A stretch of DNA of 64,000 nucleotides from Diploscapter coronatus. Its lineage: Eukaryota; Nematoda; Chromadorea; Rhabditida; Rhabditidae. Positions 30,201 to 44,107 of the stretch are shown here, one piece after another. The notes under the pieces were generated by a model. It did no database searches, was not told where the DNA came from, and was given only the letters and a program-made list of their open reading frames with translations. The position numbers were made by a program, and so were the translations under genes. The stretch lies in the NCBI GenBank assembly GCA_964036155.1, contig OZ038423.1:56869249-56933248 (forward strand). The letters run 5' to 3'. Numbering within the stretch: position 1 is the first letter of the stretch; every line of letters starts with the position of its first letter.

Positions 30201-33200
30201 GATATTCTCTAGTTTTGGTAGTCTATAAAATCGCGAAAGGTTGGGCAATTTAATGGTCGTGAGGGCCAAAGGAATGCGGCTTTCGGGGCTTGGAGCAAAA
30301 GAATAGGGAATGACGAGAGGAAATGGGGAAGTGAGGTGAAGAGTGAAGGGTCCCCTTCGCAGTCTCTCCGGAAGAGAGCACACGGAGGGCGCCTAGAAGC
30401 AAATTACATGCCAGAAAAGGTCCTAGGTCCCATACTTTCGGAAAGGCTCTATCGTTATTTCTCTAATCTCTATAGTTATTTTGCTTTCTCTAACAATACT
30501 TCTAGCGCTCTCTAACGTCGTTTCCGATTCTCTAACGCTAGATATTTCGCTAATTCCTATCGTTATTCTTCTTCTCTGTAGCGTCACTTTTCTCTATCGT
30601 TAGCGCTATTTTCTACTTCCTAACATTCTTTTCCTTTCTCTGGCGTTAGTCCTCGGATTTTCAAACGCTATTTTTTCGTCCTCTAACAATTTTCCGCTTC
30701 TCTAAAATCCCTATATCCAAAAGCAGAAGCTTGTAAATCGAAGGTAAGCGCTTAGAGCAGATAATGGGCCGTCGAAAAGTGCCGAGAGAGAAGTGCCAGC
30801 AAAGGAGCATAAAATGGGCCATTCCGAATGAAAGCGGGATTTGAAAAGAACAATAGAAGCACTGAAAGAGTATATGGAAATATGAGCGAAATAGTTGAGA
30901 ACAAAATATTATGAAAGCATGCAAACGTGATTTTTGGAAATCGAATATAAAATGGTTAAAAATCGACACAATATTATGATATAATTAGCTACCACCCTTA
31001 AATGTATTTGCCAAGTTCGGGAAGATGGAATCATATGGAGAAACCATAAAACAAACACGGTTCCAAAATTTGTTGTTCAAATATGTACGAAATAGTTCAA
31101 CCTTTTCCAGATGATATAATTTGCATTGGCTAAAATCAAAAGTAAAGTAAAATAGCATCATGGAAATCTAGCTTCAAACAAATGATTCTCGAATCGGATC
31201 CGTGAAAAATGAATGATGACTTGGATTATAGCGGATTTACTCGCGAAATGTGCCATTTGACAAAGTCGTCGATCAAAAGTAGAGATCAAAACAAAGTCAC
31301 GGAGAGCAATTACATCGAAAGAAGCAGGACAACTAAAAATAAATAGCGCCAGAGAAAATATCCGATTAGAGAATTATGCAAAATACGAGAGAATTAAAGA
31401 TAACAAGCTAGCGTTTAGAGAGTGATGGGTCCTTCGCCTAAATGCCCATAATAAGCCGGCCAGAGTCATTACACACAGACAAAGACGCGCTCTAACCCGC
31501 TAGCCTCTCGATTTTACCGCATATTTCTCGGTCTGAATAGCTAAAACGGAAAATTGGTCGGGCTTTCACCCGTCCGCGCCAATAAATGTCCATTATACGC
31601 AAGGTCTAAAATCACACCTTTCAGATAGGTACAATTCACGCGATGATTTACGGTCGTTAAATGAATGGAATTGAAGAAGATTCAATGAAATAAAAAAAAA
31701 TGTTCAACTTAACACTAGACTTTCGATGTCTGAATTGAGAAAAGTTCGTCTGTATGACTTGCTCTTCACGAGATTACATCGAGTGGCTATGAGTAAGTGA
31801 CGGAATCAAAATATTTGGCGTTAAGGCGGATCGAGAGTGGTCAGAAAAATGCTCAACGATGTGTCCACAATATAATTAGGAAAAGATCGTTATTTAAATT
31901 TGGCAGTAATTATCTAATACCTCACTATTGTGGTCTTTCAAAATGGCGTTTTCATTGACATTTACACCCGCACCGTCAGTAGGTTTCATAGTTCAATTTT
32001 TCAATAAAAAAATTGTAAATATTTGCAGTTCTTTTGAAAATAGGGTTATTTTTACCTTCGTCGTCGCCCGCTTTGGAAACGCCACTTTGGGGTCGATCTG
32101 AATGAAAATTGATTTTTATGTAGGTTTCAAAGAACTCCTTTACTCTCATCGAATTCATTGATTTTGAATATTGCATAATGTCGTTGCTATACTAATAAAA
32201 CCTCTCAATACTCGAAATAAAGAGGGTGTATGAAACTTCTTTATATTTAAAACTTTGTCACATTTTTATGAACTCTTCAATATTATTTGGCTCGGAGGAT
32301 GAAAGTTTTTAATCCGAAGGTTCAAAGAAGGTCAAGACAAAGTGCCAGGGGAGAAACGTCCTTTTAGGCAAAGGAAAAGCATCGACAGGGCAATTCGAAG
32401 TATTTAAAGTACCTCGCCAATCTGCATCCACTTGCCCCGTTTGCATTCGCGCGCATTCACAACTTTGCACACTTGATTGCATCGAGTTTGGATTGCCCAC
32501 TCCGAACTCACATTTTCGAGGTTCTTTAGGTTATTTCATTCTCGAGTAAAGAGATGTTCAAAGCTTAGGCTATCAAGAATATAGGATCGTCAGTATTTTA
32601 CCAGGTTAAAAACTTAATGCTAGAAAAAGTTATTGTGCACGTGAGGATTGGATATTTACCTCAGATTCTGGAAGCCCTAGTGGGCAGCATTTTAGGAATG
32701 AATCAAAATTTTCATTTCGAAAATCTTAAAAGGTTATAGTTCGCGCGAAACTTCTGATCCATGTTCATACTTTCTTACGTCTTCGAATTTATATCGCCAT
32801 TTCTCTAGCGTTTAGTTTACCTACCACACCCAAAATTTCGCAAACCTTCATTTCTCTATCTACATTTTTATATGCGTGCGGACAAATTGATTCCGAATTT
32901 GCGAAAACACCAAACAAATTTTAGTCTAATCGAACAAATGTGTGGCCAATAATTTGCCACAAATATTGAATTTCATAAATGCGAGCAAATACGCTTTTCC
33001 TAACTTTCATCGATGAACGAATATTTGCTTTTCATTTCGTAATTGATGGACAAGAATGTCATTTTTCTGACTAAAAGTTTTGTAAAAATGATGAAGATGG
33101 AGTTAAATTGGGCCTTATTTTTTAATCCTGAAAAACGAGCGATGCTACCTTTTTACCATCCAATTCGTGATCTTCTACAGCTAGTACTTTATCGACGCTC

Positions 33201-34079
33201 GACGGATCGACGAACGTTATGAACCCGAATCCTCTGAAAAATGCAGTAAAATAACAAAGAATACTCTAGTTTTTGCGAACCTAGCCCGTTTAGTTGCCGG
33301 ATCCCGCATTACCATGCACTCGTTGACTTCGCCGAAGCGGCCAAAATAGTCACGAAGGCCTTCTGCAAGAAAATAATTATTTGTAGACAAAACTTTGCAT
33401 TTGATAATATTTTTCAAACTACCATCAAAATCCAATCAATATAGGAAAAAACTCATGAAAATCCACGATTTAGACCAATTTCTTTCGCTGTTCAGATTTT
33501 TTTCAAAAGACTTGTCAATCCGAATTATCTTCAAAAGTCAATTAGCACAAGGAAAATATCGGTAGTCAGATCAAATTAACAAATTTGATAAAAAGTGAAT
33601 TTGGCGGAAATTTTACCGGCGGTGGTCTGCCAGCTGAGGCCCCCGATGAACATTTTGCCGGGATCGTGGGTCTGCGATCCGTCGTCCGAATCGGCGTTCA
33701 GCCGCGCCTCGTCCCGTTCAACTCCACCGTCGCCTACTGGCGATGCACCCGTGTCCATCTGAAATTTAAAAATATGCAACTAAAGTTTTCGGTCGACGAA
33801 ATTTGCTAGCTCTATCTCATCGTAATTCTTTTATTCAGAATTGTTCAATTTTGACGTTTCCTGCTTAATTTTGAATAGTACGACTTATGAGAAAATATAT
33901 CCGAAGTTACCGTTAAACTTATTTTTTGTCGTTTAGTTAGCGAGTATCAACTTTATACCAAAATGAAATGAGATTTAATTTATGAAGAGATTTATAAAAT
34001 TAAACGAAAATCGGAAATAAAATAAAATTCATACCTTTTGTGTGTGTTGTTGTTGAGTGCCACTAGCGTTCGAGTCCAT
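27298..34079 (-). CDS. msi-1: Musashi RNA-binding protein
   Basis: Twelve exons (34035-34079, 33617-33758, 33281-33362, 33149-33233, 32056-32097, 29851-29943, 28939-28987, 28471-28583, 28298-28379, 28184-28249, 27530-27646, 27298-27380) join in frame to 332 residues; all introns are GT-AG. RRM1 has RNP2 KMFIGGLSW and RNP1 RGFGFITF. The linker [10 protein letters not shown] is the Musashi hallmark. RRM2 has KVFIGGLS and RGFGFITF and ends [12 protein letters not shown]. The following block [20 protein letters not shown] and [13 protein letters not shown] recalls nematode MSI-1. Musashi binds UAG-type motifs in mRNAs and controls translation, mainly in neurons. The N terminus is extended by a Gln/Asp-rich leader. 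An alternative last splice (donor at 27303 to exon 27057-27071) would replace the final Val with ThrProTyrMet. Confidence 0.95.
28656..28679 (+). repeat. A24 homopolymer
   Basis: Twenty-four consecutive A on the plus strand, hence a T tract in the sense strand of msi-1 intron 7, about 70 nt from its 3' splice site. It may be a long polypyrimidine tract or an unstable microsatellite. Confidence 0.9.
30450..30715. repeat. Degenerate TCTCTAACG-type repeat tract
   Basis: Within msi-1 intron 5, short units of the type TCTCTAACGCTA or TCTATCGTTATT recur about fifteen times with variable spacing on the plus strand. Related words (TAGCGCTATTT) occur singly near 4700 and 36960. The tract lies in an otherwise gene-free intron of about 2.1 kb. 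It has no coding potential. Confidence 0.5.
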
Positions 34080-37000
34080 TAATTTAATTAAAATACTTAT
34101 GTACTGATAATATCACTAATTGCAATGATATTATTTTCTTCGCTAATAGACGATAAAGGCAGGAATTGTTGTTTAGGGATTATAGAGTAGCTAAATACAG
34201 TAACCCAAGCGTATTACGGTGATCGAAAAGCTGCTCTGTTGATGACAACGATTTTGAATATGACTATCAAAATCGTCTATGGATAGGAAGTTATAAACCG
34301 ACGAAAAATATAGAAAAATAGAGAAGAGACGATATTATAATACGATAATTTTTACACACTACGCCCAGCAACTACGGCAACTCTGAAATTAGAATAATTA
34401 CAAGGTTTTAAAGATAATAATATTAAACTAAGATTGCACATATTTAGTTCATATATTCTGATTATCAATAGAAGAATACTGGCAAAACAATTCAAAAGGT
34501 AAGATAAAAATGATCTGGTTTAAATTAAATAAAAATGATCAAAATAAGCAGAAGACCATAGATTTGCCCAACGAAAAGAACAAATTTCTATTTACAGAGT
34601 TTGAAACGGTAGCAAAGGCACAAGGTGACTGTGCAAAGCGATGAAAAAATCGAAGGAAAGAAAACAAGTTTTTCGAAACTCCTTGCCCCAATCGACTTTA
34701 GAAATTCTGAGGAAAAACTTCTTGCGCCTCGTGCACGGTTCAAATCAATAATATTTGTTCTGCAGATTAAAATGTACGATAGAATAAGTGCCGAATTTTG
34801 AAAAGGTGCCAAAATTTCAGATTTTTTATAAATTTAAACATCATTTGAAAAATTTAGTTAGGATGTTCATGAATAATTTTCTCCTAAAATAATTCAAATC
34901 GGGAAAAAGTATTAGACTCTATTTTCTTCAATCAATGGTCAGTAAGTACCTAATAAATCAGCTGATTATACGTGAATTACCAGCGATGTTCGAAAAAATA
35001 ATTCGATTTCTAACGAAGGGTAAGTCGAATCGATCACAAGTTAAAAATCATCGAATTAACTCTCGATGAATTTTAGAAAGGCCTTGAAAAATCGAAGAAT
35101 TAAAAAGAGCACGTTGTAGTTTCGAGTATCTCAAAATAATATTTGGCAGAAAAATGAGGAGAATAAGAAGTTTAAGAGGTTATGAAAATGAAATTTTGAA
35201 AATCAAGATTCAATTTTAATTTGAAAAATAGGTATTAGTGGCTCAATTTACAAGAATATCATAATTAGGGACCGCAACTGATTTTGCATAGTTTAGAGGC
35301 TTCTAAGATTTCCTACTCTAAATAATCAAATACGACATAACTAATACATTCATGAAGAAAAATAAAAGTCATTTTTGATCGAGAGACGCCACCAGAATCA
35401 ACCAGGAAAATGAACACGATCTCGTGGTATAAAAGTCTCACGAGTGCCTGCGGATGCGCACTTCCTGACAAGGTTTTCTAATGAACAGCCATTTCTATGG
35501 ACGGTTTATCGATTCTGATAGTGATCTTTCGTGAACACCCACTTTGAAGGGGATTTGCTTCCTATTTTTTGGATCTCCTATGATCACTTTTGAACGAATG
35601 TGAAGAATGTAAGGGGAGGAGTTTACTGTCTCTAATCATAGTATAAAACTGTACGAAAAATTTAGGTAAAGAGTTAATTGAATCAAAATTTTCGACATCT
35701 TGCTAACCATTCGACTTTTGAATGTATAGATTAGAAAAGCGATCGAAGATAGCAAAATGTGAAAGCGAACAACGTGAAAAACACGGCAGCGCGAACTCTC
35801 TTCGTCCTGTCAAGGACGAGGCAAAAATGAACGCGGCGATAAAATAGCGCATAAATTTTAGATACGCAATGCAGAAATGCGGACGAGCCCACGAGAAAAA
35901 GCGTATATCGGGATAGAATTTTACAGAGATTTCGAATTGCAAAAGTAAATTTACAGAAAAGAAATTGAAATCGGTACGGAAAAAGTTCCAGAGAAATGAC
36001 GGAAAATAGCGTTTATTTCGAGGAGCGTGAAAAGAGAAAATAAGAAACTTCAAGATTATAAAACAGTCATTTTTCCTGCGTGTTCAGTTCGATGGAAAAG
36101 TTGTTTGTTCGCGAGTGAACAGTAAGTTAGAAATTGGAAAATACTGCTGAAATTTAGAGGTCCAAAGAAAAAATCTGACAGAGACACTGAAAACTAAAGA
36201 TAGAAAATGAATGAAAATAGTGAGTGAGAAGAAGAAGAATTGGAAATATTGAAGGAAATTTAGAGACTGAGAGGAGAAGAACCCTGCAGACACTGAAAGT
36301 ACTGGGAAAATAGCGTATGAAAAGGGGAAATAAGGGAAAAATTGCATGAAGTAAACAGAATAGCGACAGAGAGACGGACCGAGGGCCTAACCGAACCGAA
36401 TGACAACCAGAAATATGCGCTAAAAAGAAAGTTAAATCGATAAAACCGGGCTGCCGAAACAAAAGTAAAGAGACTATTTGCTATTGAAACCGATTAGGTA
36501 AGATTGAATAAAATCGAAAATACAAAATAGGAACAATTAGATATTTTGAAAAATACAAACATAGCAGGAAAAATGATATGATAAATAGCAAGATAGAACA
36601 AAAACAAGATGCAAATATTAATTCAAATATAGCAAGAAAAATTGTAAGATAGCAAGTAAAAGTAGCTTTACGATTATGTTTTCCAAGTGCCGAAAACGAG
36701 TAAAATAAAAATCAGAAAGATGTTATTCGGTAAGAATGAGTTTGGAGAAATAGTAAATAAGCGGGAAATTCGAGATGAAAACAAAGATAATGGTCTTCAC
36801 TGAAAGAGTTACTCCCAGCTTTACTCAATCAAAATCTTGACTTTTACGATTGTTGTGTTTCTAAATTCTAAACTACGCTAGATACAGTGTGGTGTGCAAA
36901 GTCCTTTTCACTATTTTCTGATATGAAATGTGAATTTCGTTGTTTTGGCCGATTTTTGCTTATTTAGCGCTATTCATTTAAATTTAGTGCTAATTTTCGC

Positions 37001-40000
37001 TTCACTCAGGAAGTAGTACTTTACCAGTCTTATCTGTTCAAAGATTCAAATATCAAAACGTTCAAAACAAACAATATTCTATCGATTCTATCAGAATTGG
37101 CAAAATTCATCAAAAATTAGGTAATCTGTAAAATAGTTACATCATCTCATATGATATAGTGCATGGTCGCATTGCTTTGAACTGTCTGGCGTCATTTTTT
37201 CAGAAGAAGCTGCTATAACTTTTTATCTGTGTATTATGCTAAAATATCCCGTCACTGAAAAATTTCTAAAAATATCCCTGGCAATATAGCCGGAGAACGT
37301 TTTCAAAAAAATTATGTAAAGTTAGAAAAAAAAAATCAATTTTTGAGTCAATTTTCAGAGGGCTTCGCCAGACAAGACAAAAAGAAAGCATAGCACTATG
37401 ATGGTATGATTAGTGTTCTTACCAAACCCTATCTTATTTTATGCGACAATATAACGATGCAACTACTTTCCCAAAACCAAAAATTACTGTATTAATTACG
37501 AAATTCCATTATGGTACGTTTATACGGTGGGAATTAGTGCGCAAAATGGGTACTCTGCTAGTTTCCCAAATGGAAGAAAACAGCCAATAGCGCATAGACA
37601 GGGCGCTCTGATGCGCGGGCAAAATATAATTGATAAATTGATAACGATAACAGAGAAATCACAGTCTGCGTGAACAATTAACAATGGACGCTAATCGATA
37701 AGTCAGCCAATCTCTGCAGGTTTGAATGAAGGCTATTCGAAATGAGTTAGTCGCAAAACAACCGTGATTTTCATGTGAACCGGGGAAAGCGCTGAACCGA
37801 AAAATAAAAGTATCGATTTTTGCTATCAGAAAGAGAACTCTTGATTTGAGTGATAAGTGTGAGATGCAAGATTCTTGATCTTTTGATAATTCTAGCGAAA
37901 ATGACATTCTGAATGGGAAGCAGATGTTGAGATATTTTTAACAAAGTCTAGTATAGTTTAGACATTATCAAAGAAAGATGAATAAATAATAACTCCAGAC
38001 TAATATGTAAAAATTGTCTTATCAAATTTAATCGAATCTACTTTAGTTTTGACATTATTTATCAAGAAAAGAATGTGTCAATAAGGTAGAGTAAAGATTA
38101 TTACACAAGAGTAATGAATGATGACTTCAGTTCGTGTATTATCAGAATTCTGGAAACCCTAGCGTATAAAAATGGATTGTTTGTTGGTGCGGTGCGGTGG
38201 CTGGAAATATCGCTTTCTCTGCTGCGACTGTGATAGTCAATGATAAGTGATAGTGAAGAAGACAGGAAGACTAAGAAATGAAAAAGCCAAGTGAAAAATA
38301 ATCGGAGGAGAATACGACTTTTTGGAAAATGCATCTATTTCCCCTCAAGATTAGGTTTTTAAAATGAGTTAATTTTTCATGAAATTAGTGATAGTCATTG
38401 ACAAATGATAGTGAAGGAGACTGAAAGGAAGGGAACGGAAAAAAAAAACCAAGTGAGAAACAGCCGAAATAATCGGCAAGAGAGAATATACAATCTCTTG
38501 AAAACAAGTATCTAGTCGGGAAAAATCGCGAGTGAATGGGATAACGATTTCCCGTCATCGCTGTCAGTTCCACAAATCATCAAACATCTCGACGGGAAAA
38601 ATGCTAATTCAATGAAGTTTCCGGCATCTTTTTACGTGAGAAAGTGCATCTACGAAAAGTAAGGTTGCAGAAAATGAAAAATTACATTTTTCTATTTCTA
38701 AACGATAGATAAGGCTTAATTCGTTGAAGTTCAACGAAAGTATTGATCAACTAAATAATTCTATAAACTAGATAAGACTTCAGTTTATCAAGAATCAACA
38801 GGCTAAAACTACGTAGCATGACTGTTTTGATTAGATATAATCCGCAAGAAAGATGAGCAAAATATTTGTTCAAACCTAGATACGTAACGATTGCACGATA
38901 CCTAAACTGTAATAGATCTATGTTCTAAGCCACTAAATCTCTAAATCGCCAAGTCCGAAAGATGAGCTTTCGTTAGTAAGTTCGTTTGTCAATACACACC
39001 ACACCTACACTGAAAATACGAAGCTTCGAGTTTAGGCGTGACTAATTCTCTTCAAAGACTTAAACTTGATAGGAAATCTCTTAGGTTTAGAAAATGACAC
39101 CATTTAAAAGAAAGAATGCTTCTTAAGAGATCTATGAAAAATTAACTAAAGTTGAGACTTCGACTAAAATATTGGATCATCAGAATTTAAAGTTGGAACA
39201 GCTCTGGTCAATCTCAAGCTAATACCAATCTAAAGCTCCATTTGATTTCTAGAGCCTAGCAGTAAACTCTGTCAATCTCTTTAATTCAATCACATTTTCT
39301 TCTGATTTCTTTTCTTTCTTCTAGGCGTTCTTTTGGGAGGTCGCTTCGAATGCGCTAGGCCCTGCCTCGAGACCACATAACAACATAACTCTGCGCTATC
39401 TTTCACTTAAAGACTGAAAACTCGAACGAAATGTTGACTTCGCACCGACCAGCACTAATTCAAAACAGCAACAACAACATTGATGTGGTCCATCAAATAT
39501 TCATGTCAGATTCTATTTTCGATGATCTATGAAATTCTTTAGAAAATGTTTTCAGCTTTCTAATTTCATTACTTTTCTAATCACTGAATTTTTCAGATGA
39601 CGTTCTTTTAAAGCTAATATCAAATTATTTTATTCCCGTAAAACTACTAGACTTTTTTATACCAAATTCTTTGATGCTTCTCCAGATCACGTACTTTTTC
39701 CATCCGAATAATTCATGATCCTCTTTCTTTCCCTTCTTCCTACCAAGCACCTTCAATCATTATCAAGCGGTCGAAAATTTGCAGCTGTTTATCGGTGCGG
39801 CATCCCTGTCGCGCAAAATGCGACGAAAATATTATCGTCCGATGCTTTTTCTGCAGAAAGACTGGAAATTTTGATGAATCTCACAGAAAAAAATCGGAGA
39901 AAACCAGCTAGAAAACTAAAATTGTAAAACGTGCTCGGAAACCAATTTTCATTCTACTCTCTCATCTCGTTTATCTTTGATCTCAATTTTGGGCATTCAT

Positions 40001-41280
40001 TGCATTTTCTCAAGTAGATTCGGTTACATAGGAATGAAGGGGATGAAAATTTAAGAAATTTTTAATTTTGATGGTAATCTTCATTTCGAAGTTTAACGTG
40101 AAAAATTAAGGTTCCGTCCAAGACTAAGAAAAATCTTGCTGATCAAGAAGTTAAAATTTTTCAAAAACCTACAAAAATTCCATATCCATCTTAAAGATAG
40201 ACAATATAACCCCATTCTTTCGTATTTGAATTCTTTCTTTCCCTGACAACCTAGCTTGCATATTCACTCTTGCTAGCTCGTTTTCTCGTTTCACAGGTAA
40301 TTCGATATGTGTCCTATCTGCTGGGTTTTTATCCGCCCTTGCTTCTGACTCTCTATATCTTCTATCTTCATCTATCCGCATTTTTCTATTTCCAACCTAT
40401 CATATCCAATTCTCGATGCGAGATTCTTCAAAACGGAACTCCATCCATTTCAGTGCAGAGACATCGCTGAATAAATGTACACCAGTTCTGATTCACTTAT
40501 GGGCTTGGTTTGGAGAAGAGAGTCAAAAAATTGAGAAATTTTAGGGGAGAAAAGAGGTCCTAAAATTTCAAAAAATATCATGAGTTGGAGAATTCTGCCA
40601 GAAAAAAGTGGAAGAAGATTCAAAATTTGAAGAAATAGCACAAGCTAGAAGATGAAAATAAGGAAACTCCAGGATTCGGGAAATATTATTCAGACCAGAA
40701 AAAATGAAAATATATAAAGACGGTGAGCGTGAAGAATTTTCAATTCAATCCCGCTTATTGCTTTTTGCGACTCATTCAGAAGGGGAAGTTAGAGGAGCAA
40801 AATTCGGAGGAAATAGTGCTGAGAAACTGCGGAGTTAGGGAAGAAATAATTCTGGAAATAGTGCGAAGAAATATAGCGAATTTTGTCGACGGGTGAGAGG
40901 GAGTCTTTTTAGGCGTCCACCCCTTTAAAGGGGGGTACTTAAGCTCTCGAAACTCCATAAACTTTACCTTCTCGACAAAGGCACAGAGAGGAAAGACTAA
41001 TCTTTGCCCTGATTTCGCCAATTTCCAAAGAATAATAGTTTCCAAGAAGAATGATTATTGTATCATTTTTTGAGGTTTGGGCTTTTTTTTTCAGAAAGAA
41101 ATAGGTTAATAAGTTCCATTTTAAAGAAATTTCTAGCTTTTTTCCTAACTTGAAAAATAAATATATGAACTCTAATATGTGAATCGTTAACAATTTACCA
41201 ACAAGCATCAAATTCAATCAATCAAAACCAACTTCACCCACTTTATTATTTTAGTAAAATATCTGATGTAAGGCGGAAAT
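34080..41280. other. Non-coding region upstream of msi-1
   Basis: No coding exon recognised. From about 36 kb the plus strand is markedly purine-rich (many AAGAAA/GAGA runs), so the minus strand shows Phe/Ser/Leu-rich open frames that I treat as compositional. It may be a long 5' intron or regulatory region of msi-1. Confidence 0.45.
38230..38490. repeat. Diverged tandem duplication, period about 158 bp
   Basis: Copy 1 begins at 38230 and copy 2 at 38388, both with GTGATAGTCAxTGA. They share later words TGATAGTGAAG, CCAAGTGA and AATAATCGG in the same order up to about 38317 and 38490. Divergence is visible throughout. Confidence 0.55.
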
Positions 41281-41780
41281 CGAAGAAGGTTGAGGAAAGA
41301 GAATAAGAAAATAGAACCCTTCTTGCACTGACGTCATCGGCTTTGTTTCTAGGCGGAGTCAATGTTTGATCAATCGAGCTTGATGCTTTCACCAGTTTGG
41401 AAAAATTGGAACGGAAACCAAGTTTCCCAACAGTCTCTAAAATCCAAGACTTACACTCTACAGTAAGCGAAAAGGAATAGCGACGTCCGTTTGCGTTTGG
41501 CGTGTCTTTGCCGATCGAGCTTCGATTGGTGAAATCAGCTGCCGATCAATTGGCGTCGTTGCACCACACACTTCGCCGAACCACCACCCAGTCGCGCCAA
41601 GCAGTACACTTTTCTCCTCGAATTGGCGCTAAGATTGGCGCAATTCGATGGTGTGGTATGGGGCTTCACTCGGAGTGATTCACAAATTAGCGGTAGAGGA
41701 TAGGAAATACAGCGGATAATCGCCAGCGACGTTCGACAGCTCGAGAGAGAAACGAAACGTCGTTAGCACCCAGCGAATCC
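41281..41780. promoter_or_regulatory. Promoter-like GC-richer island with CRE and TTGGCGC motifs
   Basis: A GC-richer patch in an AT-rich desert. It contains a perfect palindromic TGACGTCA (41329-41336), the CREB/ATF site, and a pair of TTGGCGC words around 41620-41645 (AATTGGCGCTAAGATTGGCGCAA) that resemble E2F sites. No open frame here resembles a known protein. It could be the distal promoter and first non-coding exon of minus-strand msi-1, about 7 kb away, or an enhancer. Confidence 0.35.
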
Positions 41781-42529
41781 GCACAAGTCAGAATCTACCG
41801 GATGAGACTGAAATTTAGACTTTACCGACTGATTTTTCAAGTTAATTTCAAAGCAACGATTCTTAGAAAGTTCTACTGTGAATTTTTGTTATAGTGGATA
41901 TTGCTAAAAGGACTTTCAAATGAAGATCAAAGAATGAAGGTAACGAAAGCTTGAAACGCATTTGAAGCGAGAATAACGATATTGAAGGAGTTGTATTGGT
42001 TACAGCGAATAGTGCTCGAAAATTCTCGCTTTCAAATGATCAGGAAATCAAAACATTGGAACAACTTGACACTTGTTTGGATCACAATTCCGCAGAAAGT
42101 TGATCAACTCGAAATCTTCCAAATGAAAATATCTTGTGAGCGCGATAACTACTTTCGCTGATGTTTTCGAAAAATTTAGCGAGATACGAACAAAAACATA
42201 AAACGCGAGGTAAAGGCAATGATAGATGATGGACCAGTGCGCGAGATGATGAACAATTCGATTAGTTGTGAAGTGCTGTTCGGGGGGAAATTTTGAGAAG
42301 AAAAACTCGAACGAAGGACTACTTTTCGGGAAAATCAATTAATTTTGAAATTGCTCATAAACGAACAAAATGGCGAATGAATTGAAAGCTTTGATGGGGA
42401 ACACTTGGTGACGGTCTTTGGAAAAAAGATAAAATTCTGTTTTGTTTGCCAAAAAATGTCGACTTTGCAAAAATCGATTGGAATTTCTGTGTGGATTGCT
42501 CATAAGTCTCAAGTTTCTTGGAGAGAGCA

Positions 42530-43440
42530 GAGCTATGTGACTGTGTAGCTGTTGGTTGCTGACGGCATAGCTCGTGCCGATTTCATTGGCCCTGGGACGC
42601 GTTCGCTCTTTCGCCTTTTTTTCGCGAAATCAGCTCCTCGGGTTTGACAGGCGGTAAGAGAATTGCGAGGAGCAAAAAAACACCACCGAGACAGAATTTC
42701 AGAGAGAGAGAGCTCTCGGTTGGGGAAAAGTTCAGAGAGATGCTGCTCTAATGCTGAAGCAGCAGGCAAATGTTTGTGGTGCCTGAAAAACGCGCACCAC
42801 ACCAACGGCGGGCAGAGGGCAAAAACGAGTGAAATGAGAGCAGCGCGGACGGCGCGAGTGTCAAGTCGAGGAACCTTAGCCGAACCGATCGATGGGCCAG
42901 GATGAGACCGTATGGCATAGGGAGTGAAAAAAGATGGGGGCAAAGTGGGACAATTTTGAAATTGATGAGCGCGCACAAGTTCCAAATGATGCGAACACAA
43001 TTGAAAATAATGTCCTTTGCTCGAAGTAAAAACCAAAATTCGAGAAAACAAACTTTATGTATTGATTTTCCCTGCAAATATGAACATGTTTAGAATGAAA
43101 ATTGCACAATACCTGAAAACTGTCGATAAGCAGGAAGACTTATCACTGATAATGATGTCGGAGAACTAATATAAAACGAGAGAAAGAGAGAGAGAGCGAA
43201 ATTGAGATGGCGCAGGGGAGTGCTATGCGCATAAACAAGATAAACGAAAATGCGGCACACAGGGTGAATGGCTCTGGGATGAAAAAACGCTCCCAGGCGG
43301 CGGACGTGCGAAATCGATTAGCGCGCCTGCCGACAGACGATTTGTTCGTGTTCGCTCGGACGGCGATCAAACGGAAAGCGTTCTCACTTTTTATTCTCGC
43401 TATTTCTCCCCGATTTTTCATCCCAACGCCTCTCATTATC
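42530..43440. promoter_or_regulatory. Second GC-richer island, function unknown
   Basis: A GC-richer stretch rich in GAGAGA/GCGC words. It contains several overlapping open frames on both strands (up to about 172 codons on the minus strand), none with recognisable domains, splice signals or sensible composition. I treat it as regulatory or 5'-UTR-like rather than coding. Confidence 0.3.
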
Positions 43441-44090
43441 CCCCAATATTTCTCCCAGTCTCATTTTCCTCCAACACTTCTGACGTAAGAAAAATATTAG
43501 CAAATAGATCGAATTTCTATTAGAAATTTTCATTCATAGTTTTTGTGGAAAAAACCTTCAAAATTGTATGAAACAAATAGCACTATTTAACAAGAAAATT
43601 GAATTAGTTGTCATAGAAATCCGCGATTTTTAATTCAGTAATTCGAAAATTGAAAAATTGAGAACTTTCGGCAAAGCTATGCAAATATGATTGCGCAGTG
43701 GGTATTTAGAAGTAGTGCAAACTTGTATCCGTGAGAAATTTGGCGAAATCAAAAATCAGCATTTAAAACTTCTAACGAATTGTAATGTTGCTTAAAATAA
43801 GCTTCAGAAAATCAAGATCAGTAGCAGAAATTTGTTCAAATTATTGGCTAAATCTCTTTGAAAACATACTAAAGGCAAAAATACCGTAACTCAGAAAAAA
43901 AAATCCAAGAAAATCGATAGGTTGCGAAAATTTGCACATTTGATGAAACATTTGCCAAATGAGTGAATTGTGAAAGGATGGCCTTCAAAAATTTTTAGGG
44001 GAACTTTCCTTCGAATTCAATGAAAATCGATAATTGAACATGAAAATGAAATTGAAAAACGAGGGGTAGAGGGTGAAAATTAGAAAAGAT

Positions 44091-44107
44091 AGAGAGAGAG
44101 AGAGAGA
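44091..44107. repeat. (AG)n microsatellite
   Basis: Seventeen bases of alternating A and G. A shorter imperfect (GA)n lies near 43181-43197. Both lie in the purine-rich plus-strand stretch. Confidence 0.9.

Noticed and set aside
7553..34079. emb-9 and msi-1 as a trans-spliced operon (same strand)
   Set aside because: The gap of about 3.7 kb between the msi-1 stop and the emb-9 start is far larger than nematode operon spacing.
36084..36462. Overlapping Phe/Ser-rich minus-strand frames
   Set aside because: Product of purine-rich plus-strand composition; two frames overlap and neither has motifs.
42533..43051. Minus-strand open frame of 172 codons
   Set aside because: No domain, no splice signals, low-complexity Ser/Leu/Phe composition and overlapping frames on the other strand. 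Explained by the GC-richer purine-rich island.
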